Shown here: in pieces, positions 10,506 through 23,800 of the stretch
Layout: the number at the start of each line of letters is the position of its first letter
Numbering within the stretch: position 1 is the first letter of the stretch
NCBI RefSeq assembly: GCF_037975245.1
Contig: NC_092571.1
Coordinates: forward strand, 3,142,501 to 3,206,500
Reading direction: 5' to 3'
Length of the DNA: 64,000 nt
From: Apostichopus japonicus
Lineage: Eukaryota > Echinodermata > Holothuroidea > Aspidochirotida > Stichopodidae
The notes under the pieces: model-generated
Seen by the model: only the letters and a program-made list of their open reading frames with translations
Told to the model about the DNA's origin: nothing
Database searches by the model: none
Program-made: the position numbers and the translations under genes

Positions 10506-12612
10506 CACTGGCGGATCCAAGGGGGGGGGGGGGCCAAGGGGGGCCATGGCCCCCCCAAAGGTGAGCCAAAAAGTGTTTCCGAACATCCGCTAAATCATAT
10601 AATTGGAAATTAAAAAAATCGAGAGGAATAGCAGTGGTAGACTAGTCTTAACCTTTTCGTTTTCTGGTTTAAAATTAAATGCAGAGCTCCCAACTGACCC
10701 GCAATTCGCGGGAATTAGACCCGCATTCTAACACCCAAACCCGCTGACCCGCACAAGCGTCCGAAAAAACCGCATTGTAATTGTCAAGTATACATACAAA
10801 AATTTGCATCAAATTTTGACTTAGCAACCATCATTTCTTTAGCATTTAGCATAATATAGTATAAAACCTCCTTTACAGCATCATTTGAACCTCAAATTAG
10901 CCTATAATTCTTTTCATTGGGGCGAGCAGCGAACATTTTCATGCCACGGGAAAGAATGAATTATCACCTACTATTCAATTTATTGATGTTACACACAAAA
11001 AAAATGCATATTTCTCAGAAAATTTTGGGTGACAAAAGCCTTTCTAAGTGCCACCATTTTACATGTAGGCATCACCAGGATTCCAAAAAATTTCAAAAGA
11101 GGAGGGGGACACCACCTCCCCTTAAACCCCTCCCCCAGCAGTGGCGGCGGAACCGGGGGGGGCTTGGGGGCTCAGCCCCCCAATGAAAAAGTTGAGGGGG
11201 CAAATGCATGATAAGCCCCCCCCCCCCAATATTTACCAAGGCTCCGAAACGTGCATCTGCCCATATTTCAATGCATACTTGTCGATCTGTCCGATGCACA
11301 CGTATACTATATAGGTGTAATAATTTTAGTAATTGCTGGGGGACCCTCGGCCCGTCCCCTGGCTATAGACCACATTGTCACCCCAACCGCGTCTTCACGC
11401 TCCGTGAAAAGTGGAAGCAGTGAGTGTGAGTACCGGTAAGCGTAACACAACTTCGTCTTAGGCCAATGACTTGCCTCATTTCAGCCAGTTCTCCAACATC
11501 CCCTTACTTAGCGGCGGAGCGTATATATACACAGTCAGGGGGCGGATGCCCCCCCCCCCCCGGACGGACTCAAATGGACTGCTGGCGCCCTTTTCAACCT
11601 TTTACTACTTTTTACTTATTCGCGATTATTGACTATTTTATTGATTATTGCGCTCTCATATACATATTGACATTTGTCATATTCTGTTGGTGTAATTTTC
11701 CGACAAAATGGCGACGACACCTATTTATTCTCCGTTTATCTGCAAATTAGCAAGGCCCGGAAAGGGTCATTTCCTGCAATCTAGGGAGTATCTTTATCCA
11801 AAATTTTTCTGTACGCTCCGCGCCAACCTATGGTGGCGCTCCACTTAGATAGTGTTGAAAGCGCCCCTACAGACCATTCTTGCCCCCCCCCCTGACCAAT
11901 ACCCCAAGCTCCGCCACTGCCCTTACTACACTCAAAAACGTCTTTGCGAGTACACTACGAGTAATAGCTACTCTCTTATGGCACCATCGAATATACAAAA
12001 TTACAATATTTTTACAGACTTTTACGTGCAATCTGCAGACTTGAGACCCATATTTTATGGATAGGTATTCGCAGCATAAAACACTCGGGAAGTGCCGTTT
12101 CCGGCCATCTGGGGGTTTGAAAAAACCCAAAATTTTCTTGTACGCTCCGCGCCAACCGATGGTGGCGCTCCGCTTAGATAGTCTCCATACATTAGCCCCC
12201 CCCCCAAATAATTTCACCGTTCTGCCGCGCCTGTCCCCCAGGACGGCGATTCGTGGCATGGACCAACATTTGCCTTCTCAAGAGTTGGGAGCTACGTAAA
12301 TGTATGAGCATGAGGATTTACAGTTTAACACCATTTTGCAGTTACAGAACCTATGAGAAATAAAATTTCTTGAGAAAGATGATCCCTACTTTGTTTTATA
12401 AATATTTTAGAAAATTACACCTGAGAAACATTTTTTTAGAAGTAAATTAACATCACCATTGTACACTTTTGTCGCACCAAATTGCATCTGAGGGCATTCA
12501 GCAATAGAAAATTTTCCAAAGGGGAGGGGGTCCCCTCCCCTTACACCCCTCCCCCATATCACTCTAATGCCACTTTGGCCCCTCCCAAACAAAGGCCCTG
12601 GATCCGCCAGTG
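10506..12612. mobile_element. hAT-type element (2.1 kb) with 8-bp target duplication, inserted in gag
   Basis: The termini are CACTGGCGGATCCA and its inverted copy TGGATCCGCCAGTG. ACTCTAGT flanks both ends (10498-10505 and 12613-12620). Gag homology runs up to both borders. G/C-runs next to the ends and the lack of a transposase frame show a non-autonomous element. It contains a nested MITE (11509-11919) and two copies of the ~95-bp core (11759-11853, 12087-12181). Confidence 0.85.
11509..11919. mobile_element. Nested hAT-type MITE with 8-bp target duplication
   Basis: Both sides carry CCCTTACT (11501-11508, 11920-11927). The ends are TAGCGGCGGAGC and, inverted, CAGTGGCGGAGC, so they differ by two transitions. 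It contains the shared core at 11759-11853. It lies wholly inside the 10506-12612 element and is therefore younger. Confidence 0.75.
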
Positions 12613-12620
12613 ACTCTAGT

Positions 12621-12784
12621 AGGACGTCGCCAAATTGACGTAATTTTTCTTTGTCCCTGAGAGTGAACTTGGGGAAGTCTTCTAGCTTTTTGAAGAGGGC
12701 GTTTTCTACGACTTCAGGTGCTCCGTGGGATGTAATAAAAACCTTCTTACGTGTTTCGATACGAAAATGGGGGGGGGGGGGCAA
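12621..12784 (-). pseudogene. BEL/Pao gag fragment (most 5' piece seen)
   Basis: Minus-strand translation contains a HGAPEVVENALFKKLEDFPK-type segment followed by DKEKLRQFGDVLLES, matching the Pao-type gag domain. It stops at the hAT target duplication on one side and at a 12-bp G-run (~12767-12781) on the other. No gag sequence was recognised beyond the G-run. Confidence 0.7.
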
Positions 12785-15592
12785 TGTAGGTTAATTTGGA
12801 AATAATATAATTTATATTTAATTTAGGAAATAGAATAATTCATTGGTTTAGGTAAGACACCAATTCCTGAAAACTTGTATGGCTACATGATATATTTGAT
12901 TTCTCCAGGATATGCGTGATGTTTAGTAGCCTATCCTTAAAATGGAAGCAGCACATTTTTTGAAAAACTTGGAGCCTTGTTCCTTTCGTGAAATACTGAG
13001 ATGATCTTGTGCAGTAAGCCTACGTTCATGGTTGTTGTTGTTGTTTCTGTTATTATTATTGTTATTGTTATTATTTTTTTTCGTCAAAGTAGTTTGGAAT
13101 ATAATTTTATATGTTGTTTGAGAAAAGTTCACCGTGTGTGTAGGAAATCGATAGAAGGAAATGAAACTGGAACAAGGATACGACGGTGGTCTTGAAGAGC
13201 CATACAACGTGTAGATTAACGGAGTTAGGACATCACAGAAAGTATAATAGTTTTTCAATAGTTTCGAATGATATTGTAACTGTAGGAACCCTTTGATTCG
13301 ATAAGTTAATGCAATACGAAATGGCTAATATTAGTCTAATTTTTTATTTGCGTGTTTTGACGTTTAACCGTCACCGTTTCTACTTCAGTTTGACAATTTT
13401 TAGCAATCTCATAGTAGAATAAAGTCCAAAGGTATGTATTTATTACAAGACACTTAAGTGCTAGGTGATCAAAAGGAACTCAACACGATGGCAACAACAA
13501 TGGTCTGCACTCTGCAGCCGTCGTCGTAGTGGGTTGTTATTCTTACACGTTAACCCTATATCGGTTATGTCATTTTAGGACCACCGTATTAAACAAACTT
13601 ACTTTGGTCGTAGTGTGCAAAGTTCGTTCATGTGGTAAATGCGTATCTTGATGTAGTAGTAGTGTACTAGTCGTACTCTTTATTACTGTTAGTACTAGAA
13701 CCAACGTCCCGAGTCCTGGTGCGAATTAAGGTAAACCAACTTAGCAGAATATCTTTTATGTTGGTTATTTGACCTAGACTATTCGTGCAAACCTCAGAGT
13801 TTTCAAGTTCGTCTCTTTTACAGGTTCTTATGCGAAACGTGGGCATGGTCTTGAAAAGTTAGGACATAGGCTTTGCCGACTAAAGTATCAGGTCAGGCCT
13901 AACTTAGGCTAAACTTTACTTTCATGCAGTATTACAAGCCTAAGCTAACAATTTAAAGTAACATTTGCACATCTTTTTAGTTAGGCTTAACTTTAATTTA
14001 ACATACGATACCATTATTCGTACTCAGGACAAGTTTATTTCGACTAGGCTATGGCCTTATTCTAGACCTGTACCATTTATTTACTTTTGGTTTTTGTGTT
14101 AGCTACTGTACTGCAACTTGCAAGACCATTTCTTCATGTGTTTTTGTCTGAATGCCCCTAGGACAACCATGTGTTAATTTTTGGATGTCTGAAAATTGAT
14201 TTTCCTCAAAAAGCTAGCAACATTATGTAGAATGGCCAAACTGTACACTGAAGGAGAGAAGTGTATGTTTGGTAAATAGAAAACCAGCTTTGGGCCAGTA
14301 AAATTGAAAAACTCTCCTTTGTGCTGCTTATATTCACACATCTAGGCCCAGCTAGGCTACCACTATTTTCTGAATTTGATTTAAACAACTAGTTGTCCGT
14401 GTGACGACCTCCAAAGCTCATCTTGGAAGACCATTGAAAATTTGCTACAGTGTGTGTTTGGAATGAATGTTTGCATATTATAAATAATGTGTCATACATG
14501 CTGTGAGTGTCTGTGGCCCTGGCTGGTGATTTGTAATCCACAGTGCCCCAGCTACAGTATGAAGAGAAATGCATGTATATGATTGGTTAATAGCTCAGTT
14601 TATCCGTAAGTACTAAGGCATACTGTATGAAACATATCATTGAGATGAAACAAAAAGGACAATGCTTGAATACAATTCAAGCATCATATTAAACTTTTGA
14701 TAAAAATATGGCGATTAGAAAACACAACTTCATCTCTGTTAGAAGATGGACAATGTAAATTTAGTTTACAGAGAATCACAGCGGTGTTGTAAAATGTTTT
14801 ACCATATAAAGGAGGGTGCAATGGATATGCTTAAAAGTTAACCTCAGTCATGGGCTTGCTTTAAGTGACACAGAAATGTAAGCAGTAATGTCAATGATAA
14901 TTTTCTCTTTACCCTTTTAATAGACTATTTTGGTACGGATGAAGAATCAGGTGTAATTGTTAAAAGAGAATTGTCCTCTTTGCAGGTTCAAAACCACAGT
15001 TTTGCAAATTGATGCATTCTGCACACAAATTGGGTCATTAATCAGACTAGGCAATCAAAAACCAAGTTAGACAAAGCAATGTTGGTATTAAAGCAGCATT
15101 TTGCGTTTGTCCAGAATTTTTCCGTGTCTATCGAGTTTTTATCATAATACGATCACAAAAGACAAAACTAAGACTTTCTCATACTTTTTTCCCCACATCG
15201 AACGTTAATTAGCAAGTAATTAAGGATATTATATGATTCTGAGAATTGTGTCTCCCAGACACAATCGACATTAGTATTTATCACATGCAGCTCTACAAAC
15301 CGCCTATTCAAATTCAACCAATCAGTGAAGAGATGTTTATGTATGACTTGGAGCTTAAAATAGACTCAGTCATTGACATGGTAATCCCTCAGCGTCTTTA
15401 CCGTGAGTAAAGTGTACACGCACATAAGCCTACTGTACGTAGTATTTAGCAAAGTATTTAGTGTCGTATAATTGCTACATGCACACAATACTATAACCTG
15501 GTGACGAAGTGACAAAAGAATAAAACAATGGAGAAGCGCTCAAATGGGAAATATAAATTTTTGAAGAACCTAACTTCACCTGAAAAGAGAAA
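12785..15592. other. Non-coding stretch with a short microsatellite
   Basis: No recognisable gene. A TTG/TTA-type microsatellite lies at about 13028-13080. Small open frames at 14206-14574 lack any domain. Position 15593 starts the possible gene described next. Confidence 0.55.
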
Positions 15593-17277
15593 ATGGCGGA
15601 AAGCCCAGAAGAAAAAGTGTCACGACACCGTGTCCCTTTCGGGAATCAATGGGAAAGATGGAGCGAAGTGAAGAGGAATTTACATCTGAAGAGTGATTCA
15701 GAAGTCACTCGACTTCTACTCGACAGGTAAGCAAAGGATAAAATTGTTCGTTACAATTTTTGTTTACATGATTTAACGTTACTTCTCATTATCGGTGAGA
15801 GAAACTGAGACCGTACCGCTGCCTTCACTATTATTACTACAGTATCTAGTTTAGCCTAGGCCAGTATAGGGGCCTATACTAAGTCTATAGTAGCATGGTG
15901 ACTTCGAAGTTCGAAGACTTAAAACACCCCAAAACTAAATCTTCTGGTCTAAATCACCAGAAAATATACTTCATATGGTGGGAGAATTGTGTTATAGCAC
16001 GATACACGGCCAAACTTTCTTTCCTGCAAACTGTTTTCACGTTGTTTTCCAAGAAGATTCTTCGTGATTGTGGAACTGGTATTTCTTTGCTAGAGTATTG
16101 CGAAGTTCGGACACGCAACCCACTATGTGGCGCTGGTGATAAAATTGGTGGCGCAGTTGCTCTTTCAGTAATTATAACAGACTTCATAGATCTTCGTCAT
16201 TTTATTGACAAATATGAAAGTAATTTCTTGCACACAGGTCATTTTGGAGAGAAAATAACTGTAGCTTCGTACTTTTTGGTGAAATTTGGCTCTTCCTGTA
16301 GGTTTTCATGGTGAAATCGTGTATTTCTTAGGGTGTCCGAACTTCGCAGTATGCCGAACTTCGCAATACTGACTATACTACTAGTACTAGTAGTATAGTG
16401 TACTTAGCCTATTATTTACTAGCACAACCAAGGCCAGTTAGGCTAAACGCTCTTACTTTTCTTGCTCTTTCTTCACAGTCATAGTCTTATCAAATTGCAA
16501 CAAGTTTTTGTTCTTGATACAGTGCTAACTAACGTTCACGCCGACGCATAGATACTTTACACTACACTTTACAAGGCATGGGCTATGATGGCAGTGATTG
16601 CATATGCAGTAGCCGAAATCACGAGGCCTACGTTCTGGCGGTTCCCGTTAGTTTCATACCCTAAATAATGTTTGTTTCCTCCCCTAAAAACGTTTCTTAC
16701 CTCTGTACCTCTTCAATCATGGGGAGGAAATTATCGTTTTTCCAGGGAGGAAGCTGATGAAAGCATATTTGGCTAGGCTATGTGGAAAGAATAAATTTAG
16801 TAGGCCTAGGGCCTAAGTGGAATAACTGTAGGAATTTCTTTTCATTTCTACAAATACTGTATCTCTTCCCATATAGCCTAGCCAATTTGCCTCCCTTGAA
16901 AAATGTTTCTTTGATTGAAATCGTTATTTTCTCTCCTAAATAAAAAATTACAGTTACTTCAGTACCTAACTCTTTCTACGTAGCCTAGCCAAATGTCTTC
17001 TTGCTTGAATTCCTCTCCTGAGAAACAGTACTTTCCTCCCTGAGTGATAGTTTATTTTTGTGATTCTACTTTCAGGTTTACAAGAAATTTCTCAAAGTCT
17101 GCTGGCAGATGGACCTGTGTTCCTGTTATGGAAAAGAATGGTTACAAGTACATTCCGCAACTGATGAAGGACATATTTAGACGGAGGCTTGATGATGACA
17201 ATTCTCAACAGGGACGTGTTGTCGTGTTGTTCTTGCTGAGGATGACCCAAGGCACATCTCTGGTACAATTCGCCTGA
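15593..17277 (+). CDS. Possible two-exon gene, unknown function (111 aa)
   Basis: Exon 1 would be 15593-15726: ATG, 44 codons, then a good donor CAG|GTAAGC. Exon 2 would be 17076-17277, preceded by an acceptor with a pyrimidine tract (CTACTTTCAG). The split AGG codon keeps the frame and gives 111 residues. The first exon is basic, with a WERWSEVKRN segment and then LKSDSEVTRLLLDR. This resembles helix-forming N-terminal segments of many invertebrate proteins of unknown role, but I do not recognise the family. The second exon is also basic (FRRRLDDD). An AATAAA follows at 17765. It may be a transposon-derived relic, and exon 2 is the weaker part. Confidence 0.35.
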
Positions 17278-17764
17278 GCCAACCTCCATCAGTTTTACAG
17301 CTTCTTGCAAGCCATCATAGCAGGATGGGACCAACTTCTACTGTTGTAATGAGTCAAATCTATAAGTCTTCCTTGCATCAGCAAGTGATATCATTTTTTT
17401 TGGGGTGGGGGGGTGGGATGGAGTTGTTGCACAGCTTGTTACAAGCCATCAGAGCAGCATGGGGCCTAGTTCTACTTTGTAATAAGTCAAATCTATTAAT
17501 CTTCCTCGCTTCAGCAAGTAATATTACTTGGGGGTGGGGGGAGGTTGGAGTGATTGCAACCTGCATGTCTCCTACAACTTTGCAGTAATTTAAAAAGTGG
17601 TAGGGGTGGGGGGGCTTCTTTTCTCATAGTCATCAGTCATGCCAATTGATCTAAAACATAATGCATGTACTAGTTTGGAATCAGGTTTGGACTCGAAGAA
17701 CTATTCCTTTTTTTCAATTTTTGTTGTTGTAAAGATCAGCAGACTTATTCTAAGCACATTCATC

Positions 17765-17770
17765 AATAAA
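17765..17770 (+). terminator. Possible poly(A) signal
   Basis: AATAAA about 490 bp after the stop of the possible two-exon gene. It is meaningful only if that gene is real. Confidence 0.25.
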
Positions 17771-20743
17771 AAATGAACACTTAATTGAACTTGTTATGTG
17801 TATTGAAGCTTATTAATGTCCATGTTTCTGAATAAATTAGCACATTAAATTGGAAGATTTTTCAGACTGAAGTAAGAACAGCAGTGAAAGAAACTGTGTG
17901 TTTATTCAAAGCCCTGAATGGTGAAGTTAAGGAACACAGAAAAATAGAGAAAAACCATGATCACGTCTATCACAAAAAGAAAATGCAATACTAATAACAT
18001 GTCTATAATCTTAGATGATAGTGAAAACAAGTCTATATTTGGCAAGGAATACAACTGATCAAGAAATAAAGAACTGAATACATGTGAATGATTAAGTCAA
18101 GGAAATAGAGAATATCGTTGACCCAAGATCACTTTGACCTATGGAAAACAATAGCAATCAATTACTCTCCAGGGGCTACATATGTAACAATTAACCAACT
18201 TCTCTTCTAGAGATATGGCATTAGCACTAATGGCCATAAGCATAACAATGGGATTATCTACCCACCGAGTGTTATCAACATTTGCCATGAAACCAACTTT
18301 CACTTCTTGGGATATCAACTATTGTCCTCAAAATGACCTTCATGGTTAACAAAATGTTTTACCTTCTCACCAAGGGCCACCTATATAGCTAGTTTGAAGT
18401 TCAACCAACTTTCACTTCTTGATATTGTTTATAAGTTTTCAAGAGTTGAACATCTCTTGACCTAAAATGACCTTTAACCTCCATGAAAAATAATAGGGTT
18501 CATCTACTTACCAAGTGCTATCTACATAGCAAGTTGGATGTCAAACCAACTAGCACTTCTTGAGATACTGTTTTTACACAGATTTCAAATGTTGACCTCA
18601 AATGACCTTTAAACTTGATGCAAAACAATAAGAATCATCTACTCTTCAAAGACTACCTATATACCAAGTTTGAATTCAAGCAACTTTTACTTCTTGAGAT
18701 GTTGTGTGTACATATATCCAAAAAGAGTGCCGGATGGGTTTCAAGCAGTTGCATTACCAGTTGTCGAGGCTGTTGAACATCTACATTACCAACCATTGCC
18801 TAAGAAGAAAAGTGAAGAAAAAAGAGTATCATTTATTTTGCTTAAGTAATAATATCATTGCTTTTGATGATAGACAGCACTTATTGATTGTGTTGCCTTG
18901 GGTGTTTAATATACATGTGATATAAGAAGATAGACATAAAATATATTGTTTGAACACTACACCAAGTACTACGAAGTGCTCTGTTTCTCAAAACTTGCTT
19001 TCAGACAAACAGTATTTTGCTTCCAAAAAGGATTAGCAAATATAACCCTTTGATAATTGATGTCACTTAAAAATAACTATTTTCAGTATGACAATCTAGC
19101 CAGCTACTTATGTTGCTAGTATTCTTTAATTGAGCAAGCCATTCTGTTATTACACTGAGTTTAACTGTTTAAAGAATTACCAGCTGTTACTTTGCAGATC
19201 CCACAATTTTGCATATTGAAACGTACCCTTATATTTCCCATTCACTCCTGTTGGCGTTCTTCTACCTGCCTCCTAGCTGCAGCTGCTGTTAGCCGGGTTG
19301 TCCCGTTGTCTGGTGTTACCCAGGAGCTACAGTAACCTCTCCATCCTCTACTTCTGCCAGCCATCCATGGTGTTTCCTCACCAGATGGTTGCTAAGAAGG
19401 TAGCAAAAGGTTTCAGATTATAAACGTGTCTTTGGATCCGCTGCTAAAATGTATTGCTCTCATTTACTGGTGACATATGACTAGATGCTATTTATCACTT
19501 TCATGGAATGGTTGTACACTTTACTATAAAATTTATAGAACAGCAGACATTGCATGTTGCCCTAGGTTTCAGTTTCCTGACCCGTTAGTTCCTCCCCTGA
19601 AAATTTTAGTTTCCTCTACTAAATACGTAACTTTCCTCCCCTACATCAAGGTAGTAAAGTATCGCATTCAGGTTAGTAAACTAATATGCTTGTTGAATGA
19701 AACTTAAAAAAAAGGTTACTTACTACACTCACACATAATCATAAAAATCGCCTAAATCATCAATTGCAATTACTGCAGTTTTGCAAAGCACTTGCTACAA
19801 AGCACTACTTAAATCTCCACATGACCTAGCCAGTATGCCTTATTGCATTCCCTTATGAGAAACGTTACTTTCATCTCCTGAAAAACGTTATTTTCTCCCA
19901 TGTTGTAAGAGGAGGAAGCTAACGTTTTTCAAGAGATCCGGAAAAAAAGGCCCCCATTGCGATACACTCGTAGCTACATTGCTTTTAGTGCAAAATTCAC
20001 AGCGTGTACATAACGTTATTCAGGCCTAACCAGTGTAAGTCACACACTAATAGGTCTGATTGTACTACAGTAACTAGCCTATGTAACACCGAGTAGAGTG
20101 ATACAATATCGTTCTAGAGAATGTTACGTACCGATCGAGTTCTTGCTGGTTCAATGACTTTCTCTCTTATGTATCCTTGCTACAAAGCTGGTTTTATTTT
20201 CGCGGAGCGACGAATTTTCTTGGGATTTTAGGGCATCGTATGCAATGAGATATGCCGTAAGTGTCCCTTCGCGCAATACGTACATCTCCTCAGCTGATTT
20301 TTGTTTACTGTTTACCTTGCTATTCAAAGTACCTTTTCCGTTATACATATTCACAAGGTTCCTTTATGTGGGAGGAGTCTATCGAAGTCAAAGATTCAAA
20401 ATATGAAAACCAGAAAATGTCATATTTTTGCACTTTTCGGTATAGTTTGAGTTGAAACTTTACAGTTAGCTTAGTTTACGTCATTGGTATAGTATCGGAT
20501 ATAGTATATAGTATTGGAAAATCTCGAGAATCAACGCAAAATGCTGCTTTAAAGGTAATATATGATGTGCAAAGTAGCTTTCACTCATAGCAGTGTCTCA
20601 GCTTTGGTAATGCAAAAAGAAGAAATACAGTATTAATGTACACATTATTTGATAGATCTACTTTCTACGTAGGTTACTAGATGTTTTAACCTTAAGATCG
20701 CTTAAAAGTATGCAAGAAGACAATATCTTTCTCTTCTCTACAG
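17771..20743. other. Mostly non-coding DNA upstream of the TMEM44-like gene
   Basis: Holds the ~120-bp repeat block at 18130-18700. A GC-richer patch at 19230-19400 has some coding look but stops in all frames. The TMEM44-like promoter and any untranslated first exon may lie here, but I cannot place them. Confidence 0.4.
18130..18700. repeat. Block of ~120-bp dispersed repeats with TGACCTTTGACC-like motifs
   Basis: About four diverged copies of a unit that includes AACCAACTTTCACTTCTTG and a block like AAATGACCTTTAACCTCCAT. The same family recurs at 43680-44190 and 46975-47465 in CLCN6 introns. Confidence 0.7.
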
Positions 20744-20869
20744 ATACAGTTGCTGCTGATAACATTTTCTGACCACAAGAGAAGAAAGTCAACAATAATT
20801 GATCACCATGAACTAGATACCGGAGACTGAACTTGTCATTCTAGAGCATTGAAAACAAAAATCGCTATC
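20744..20869 (+). other. 5' UTR part of the first coding exon (TMEM44-like)
   Basis: A pyrimidine tract plus acceptor (CTCTTCTCTACAG) ends at 20743. The next ATG in the coding frame is at 20870. This suggests that an untranslated exon lies further upstream, spliced to 20744. Confidence 0.4.
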
Positions 20870-23800
20870 ATGTCAGATTCAGAGCCAACTGGTGAAGCAA
20901 GTACCGTAACAGCAGACCTCAACCTCACCACAACGACGGCCGAAGGGACTAGTACCAGTCACCAAGTATCTCTTGGTCCCTCCTCCTCATCTGTTTCACC
21001 AAGTGTCTCCAAATTCCTATCAAGTACCTCTTCTGCCGATACTACCCATCAATTCACCACTACTATGAACTTCAGCAACCAGACCGAATGCTCGGGCGTT
21101 GTTTTCCTCGGTGAATGTGTCTACACAGGAAAGGAGTACTTTTCTTTCATCATCGGCGGAATTGCTATCGTCGTGTGGCTTGCAGCCAATTTGAAGTAAG
21201 TGGATGCTCTTTCTTCATGAAATCAGTTTACGTAGAATATGAATTATTGAATACAAAATATATATCTCTAATTGATGTACAGTATGCGGCAATTCTCATA
21301 GTCACAGCTGAACATGTTGGTAAATACAGACTTTTACTTGGTATATCCATGGTAATAAATACAGAGGTCACTTGGTATATCCATGGATAGCCATGGATAA
21401 TATGAACATCAAAGTCAAGAAAGATTGGAATTGCGATGTATGCTGCCATTGAGCAACTAATGAATTAATTTCTCATTACTGCCAGGGATATGCCCACGCT
21501 GGGCGGCAATGGGCGGCCCCGTCCAGCACTAAAAATTACCGCCCAGCATTGTCTTAAAAATCGTGAATCCCGCCTAGCACTATCTAAATTCCTGACATTC
21601 CTAACAATATATTCAACATAAATTGGGCCTAGCCTATGCCAAAATCATACAGACTAATAATGCATCAGTTACGCATGCGAGAAATATTACTTGTAACCGC
21701 TCTCAATCGGTCCCTTGTAAAATATCTTTGAAACAAACTAATAACTTTTACCAGGTACGTAATATATTTCACTAAAAAAAAATTAAAAAATGTAAATTGT
21801 TAGCAAAACTAGTACTTGTGTATGTGCATAAAAAGCTACACAAAATGCCAGCCAGCATTTGGCATCTGAGCACCTTCAAAAATCCCCCTCAGACCCCTCC
21901 CCCAGGACTGCGATCAGTATACCCGGCACTCAGGAAATCCTGGGCACATCCCCAATGTAAATTTCTTAAACAGAATGAAACATACAGGCTAAACCATTAC
22001 CCACTTTTTGTATGATAATCAAACTTTAGATGTCAACAATTTGAGGTGTAAAGAATTTACGATGGGCCATTGTTTTCCTCGAAAAGATACTGTAGATGTG
22101 AATTTTCGTGGACAACAGTCATCTACAGTAATCTCTCTTTGACAGTGGTTGCTATGCAAGGTTTATGTAGTAGCGAGTATAATACAATGATTCCGATTTG
22201 GTGTGTCAATAAAACAGCAAATTGTCCTACTTTTATATTTATTTGTAAATTTGTTTTTGCCAGAGGCAAAGGGAATCTACTGTTAGCAATGGTGATGGCG
22301 TGTGTGTGCACTTGTTTCGCATTCAGACTGAGGACTTGTACAAAGGAATTCCAAGTCCTCAGATGTCATTTGAAAAGAATCACCACGTCCTCAGAAGAAT
22401 TCTATTGTTAAGGGATATTGTTCAGGTTTAGGGTAGGTGGATTTAACCAATGGAAAACACATTAGGATCTTCTGTCTGAATGAACACCATTCCTGGGTGT
22501 GTGTTTGTGCAAAGTAGGTGACATTAGCTTGTTAGCACAGTAACTCGAGATTCATGGTGGCTTTACTGCTCGCTTGGGGGGGGGGGGGCGGGTTGGGGGG
22601 TGGGGATTGGATCCATCTTATTATTAAGTACTAAAACCCTACAGTAGTAGTTTACCAAAGTTGATGAAACTGTCGGAAGTATCCAAAATGTCAGTTTGAA
22701 ATTTAAAAAGTCTGTTTATAGAAATCAGATGAAAAGCCAAAACAAAATGCCGTGTGATCAGCAAACTGTGAGGATTATGTTCCTGGCAATGACTGCATGT
22801 ACAGTACTATATCACCTTCAGCAAATTCACAATTAACAATGTTGCACAGCATAGCAGTAGTATTGTATACAGGCAAGAGTGACTGAAGTTCATTACCCCC
22901 CTCCCCCCTGTTTAAATCGCAATAGACCATTACATCATAACATCTCATACATAAAATAATGTAAAATAAAGTATTTGATGCACCCTGTTTCAGTTTCCTT
23001 TATTCCAGTATAAGTAGCATAAAATGCAATTTATAAATAGAAGAGTAAAAAAAGTTATGATACATAAATTACAATAAAGGCAATGACAAAATTAAAGGCA
23101 ATGACAATAAAAGGCATTACACCTCAAGGCAATGAATATCTTGAGCAAGCTGTCTAAAGCTCCCAATCTCCCTAGTCTATTGCTTCAGATACATGTATTT
23201 GCTAGCTTGAAAAATTGCCTTTGAAGATTGCAGAACATCCAAAGCTGAGGTGGCCTGCCTCCATTCATCTGTCAATAGGGTCTGCCGTTGCCTGCTGTAC
23301 AACTCTGTGTAGCGCTAACATTGCTGCATCCCAATTCCCACCACAACCATTCACGAAAGGAACTTCTTTCTCACCACCATCATGTGCTGATTTGCTTTTG
23401 TCAGGGGCAGGGGGGGCGGGGGGTTGGGGCACTTGACAGGCAAAAGGAAGTTCAGACAAGGTCTTCCACCAAAATGAGGTTAGAACTGATGACATCTGTT
23501 CATGTGAAGCATTGTCAACCTACAGTAGGGCTGTCTAAAGAGACCGATAACTTGAGCATTGCGTATTCGAAACATTCCGTACAGTTGTTTGAGATTATCA
23601 GATATGACTGTTTATAGACATCGTCTTCGATTTTTCTCTACTCTGCAGTTTTATACAAGCCAGAAGAAAGCATGGATACATGGCTACCGGTCAAACAATA
23701 TATTTATTCCATCTGTTACTGGCCGATGGCCTAAACCTACTCGGAGCTGCACTTTGCGGACAACTTGGGACCCAGGTTAACATGATATTTTTGCTTTGTA

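Larger units (their letters stand above)
2390..12784 (-). mobile_element. Decayed BEL/Pao LTR retrotransposon with three nested insertions
   Basis: Minus-strand gag, zinc knuckle, aspartic protease, reverse transcriptase, RNase H and integrase occur in the BEL/Pao order from 12.78 down to 2.95 kb, with a likely 3' LTR below. Gag homology resumes across a hAT-type element (10506-12612), a satellite-bearing inverted-repeat element (8169-10433) and a LINE fragment (about 7510-7990), so all three landed in it. Several frame changes and a stop make it non-functional. The 5' end and 5' LTR are missing or interrupted again near 12.78 kb, where a G-run begins. Confidence 0.85.

Noticed and set aside
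11136-11919. Larger nested element starting at CAGTGGCGGCGG (11136)
   Set aside because: The flank there does not match the CCCTTACT found at the right end, whereas 11501-11508 does; the left border was set at 11509.
15895-16314. 139-codon open frame
   Set aside because: No recognisable domain, atypical composition, and it sits between short inverted CGAAGTTCG blocks; likely chance or repeat DNA.
19230-19400. Possible exon or small retro-copied gene
   Set aside because: GC-richer and with acceptor/donor-like ends, but stops occur in every frame and no protein family is convincing on either strand.
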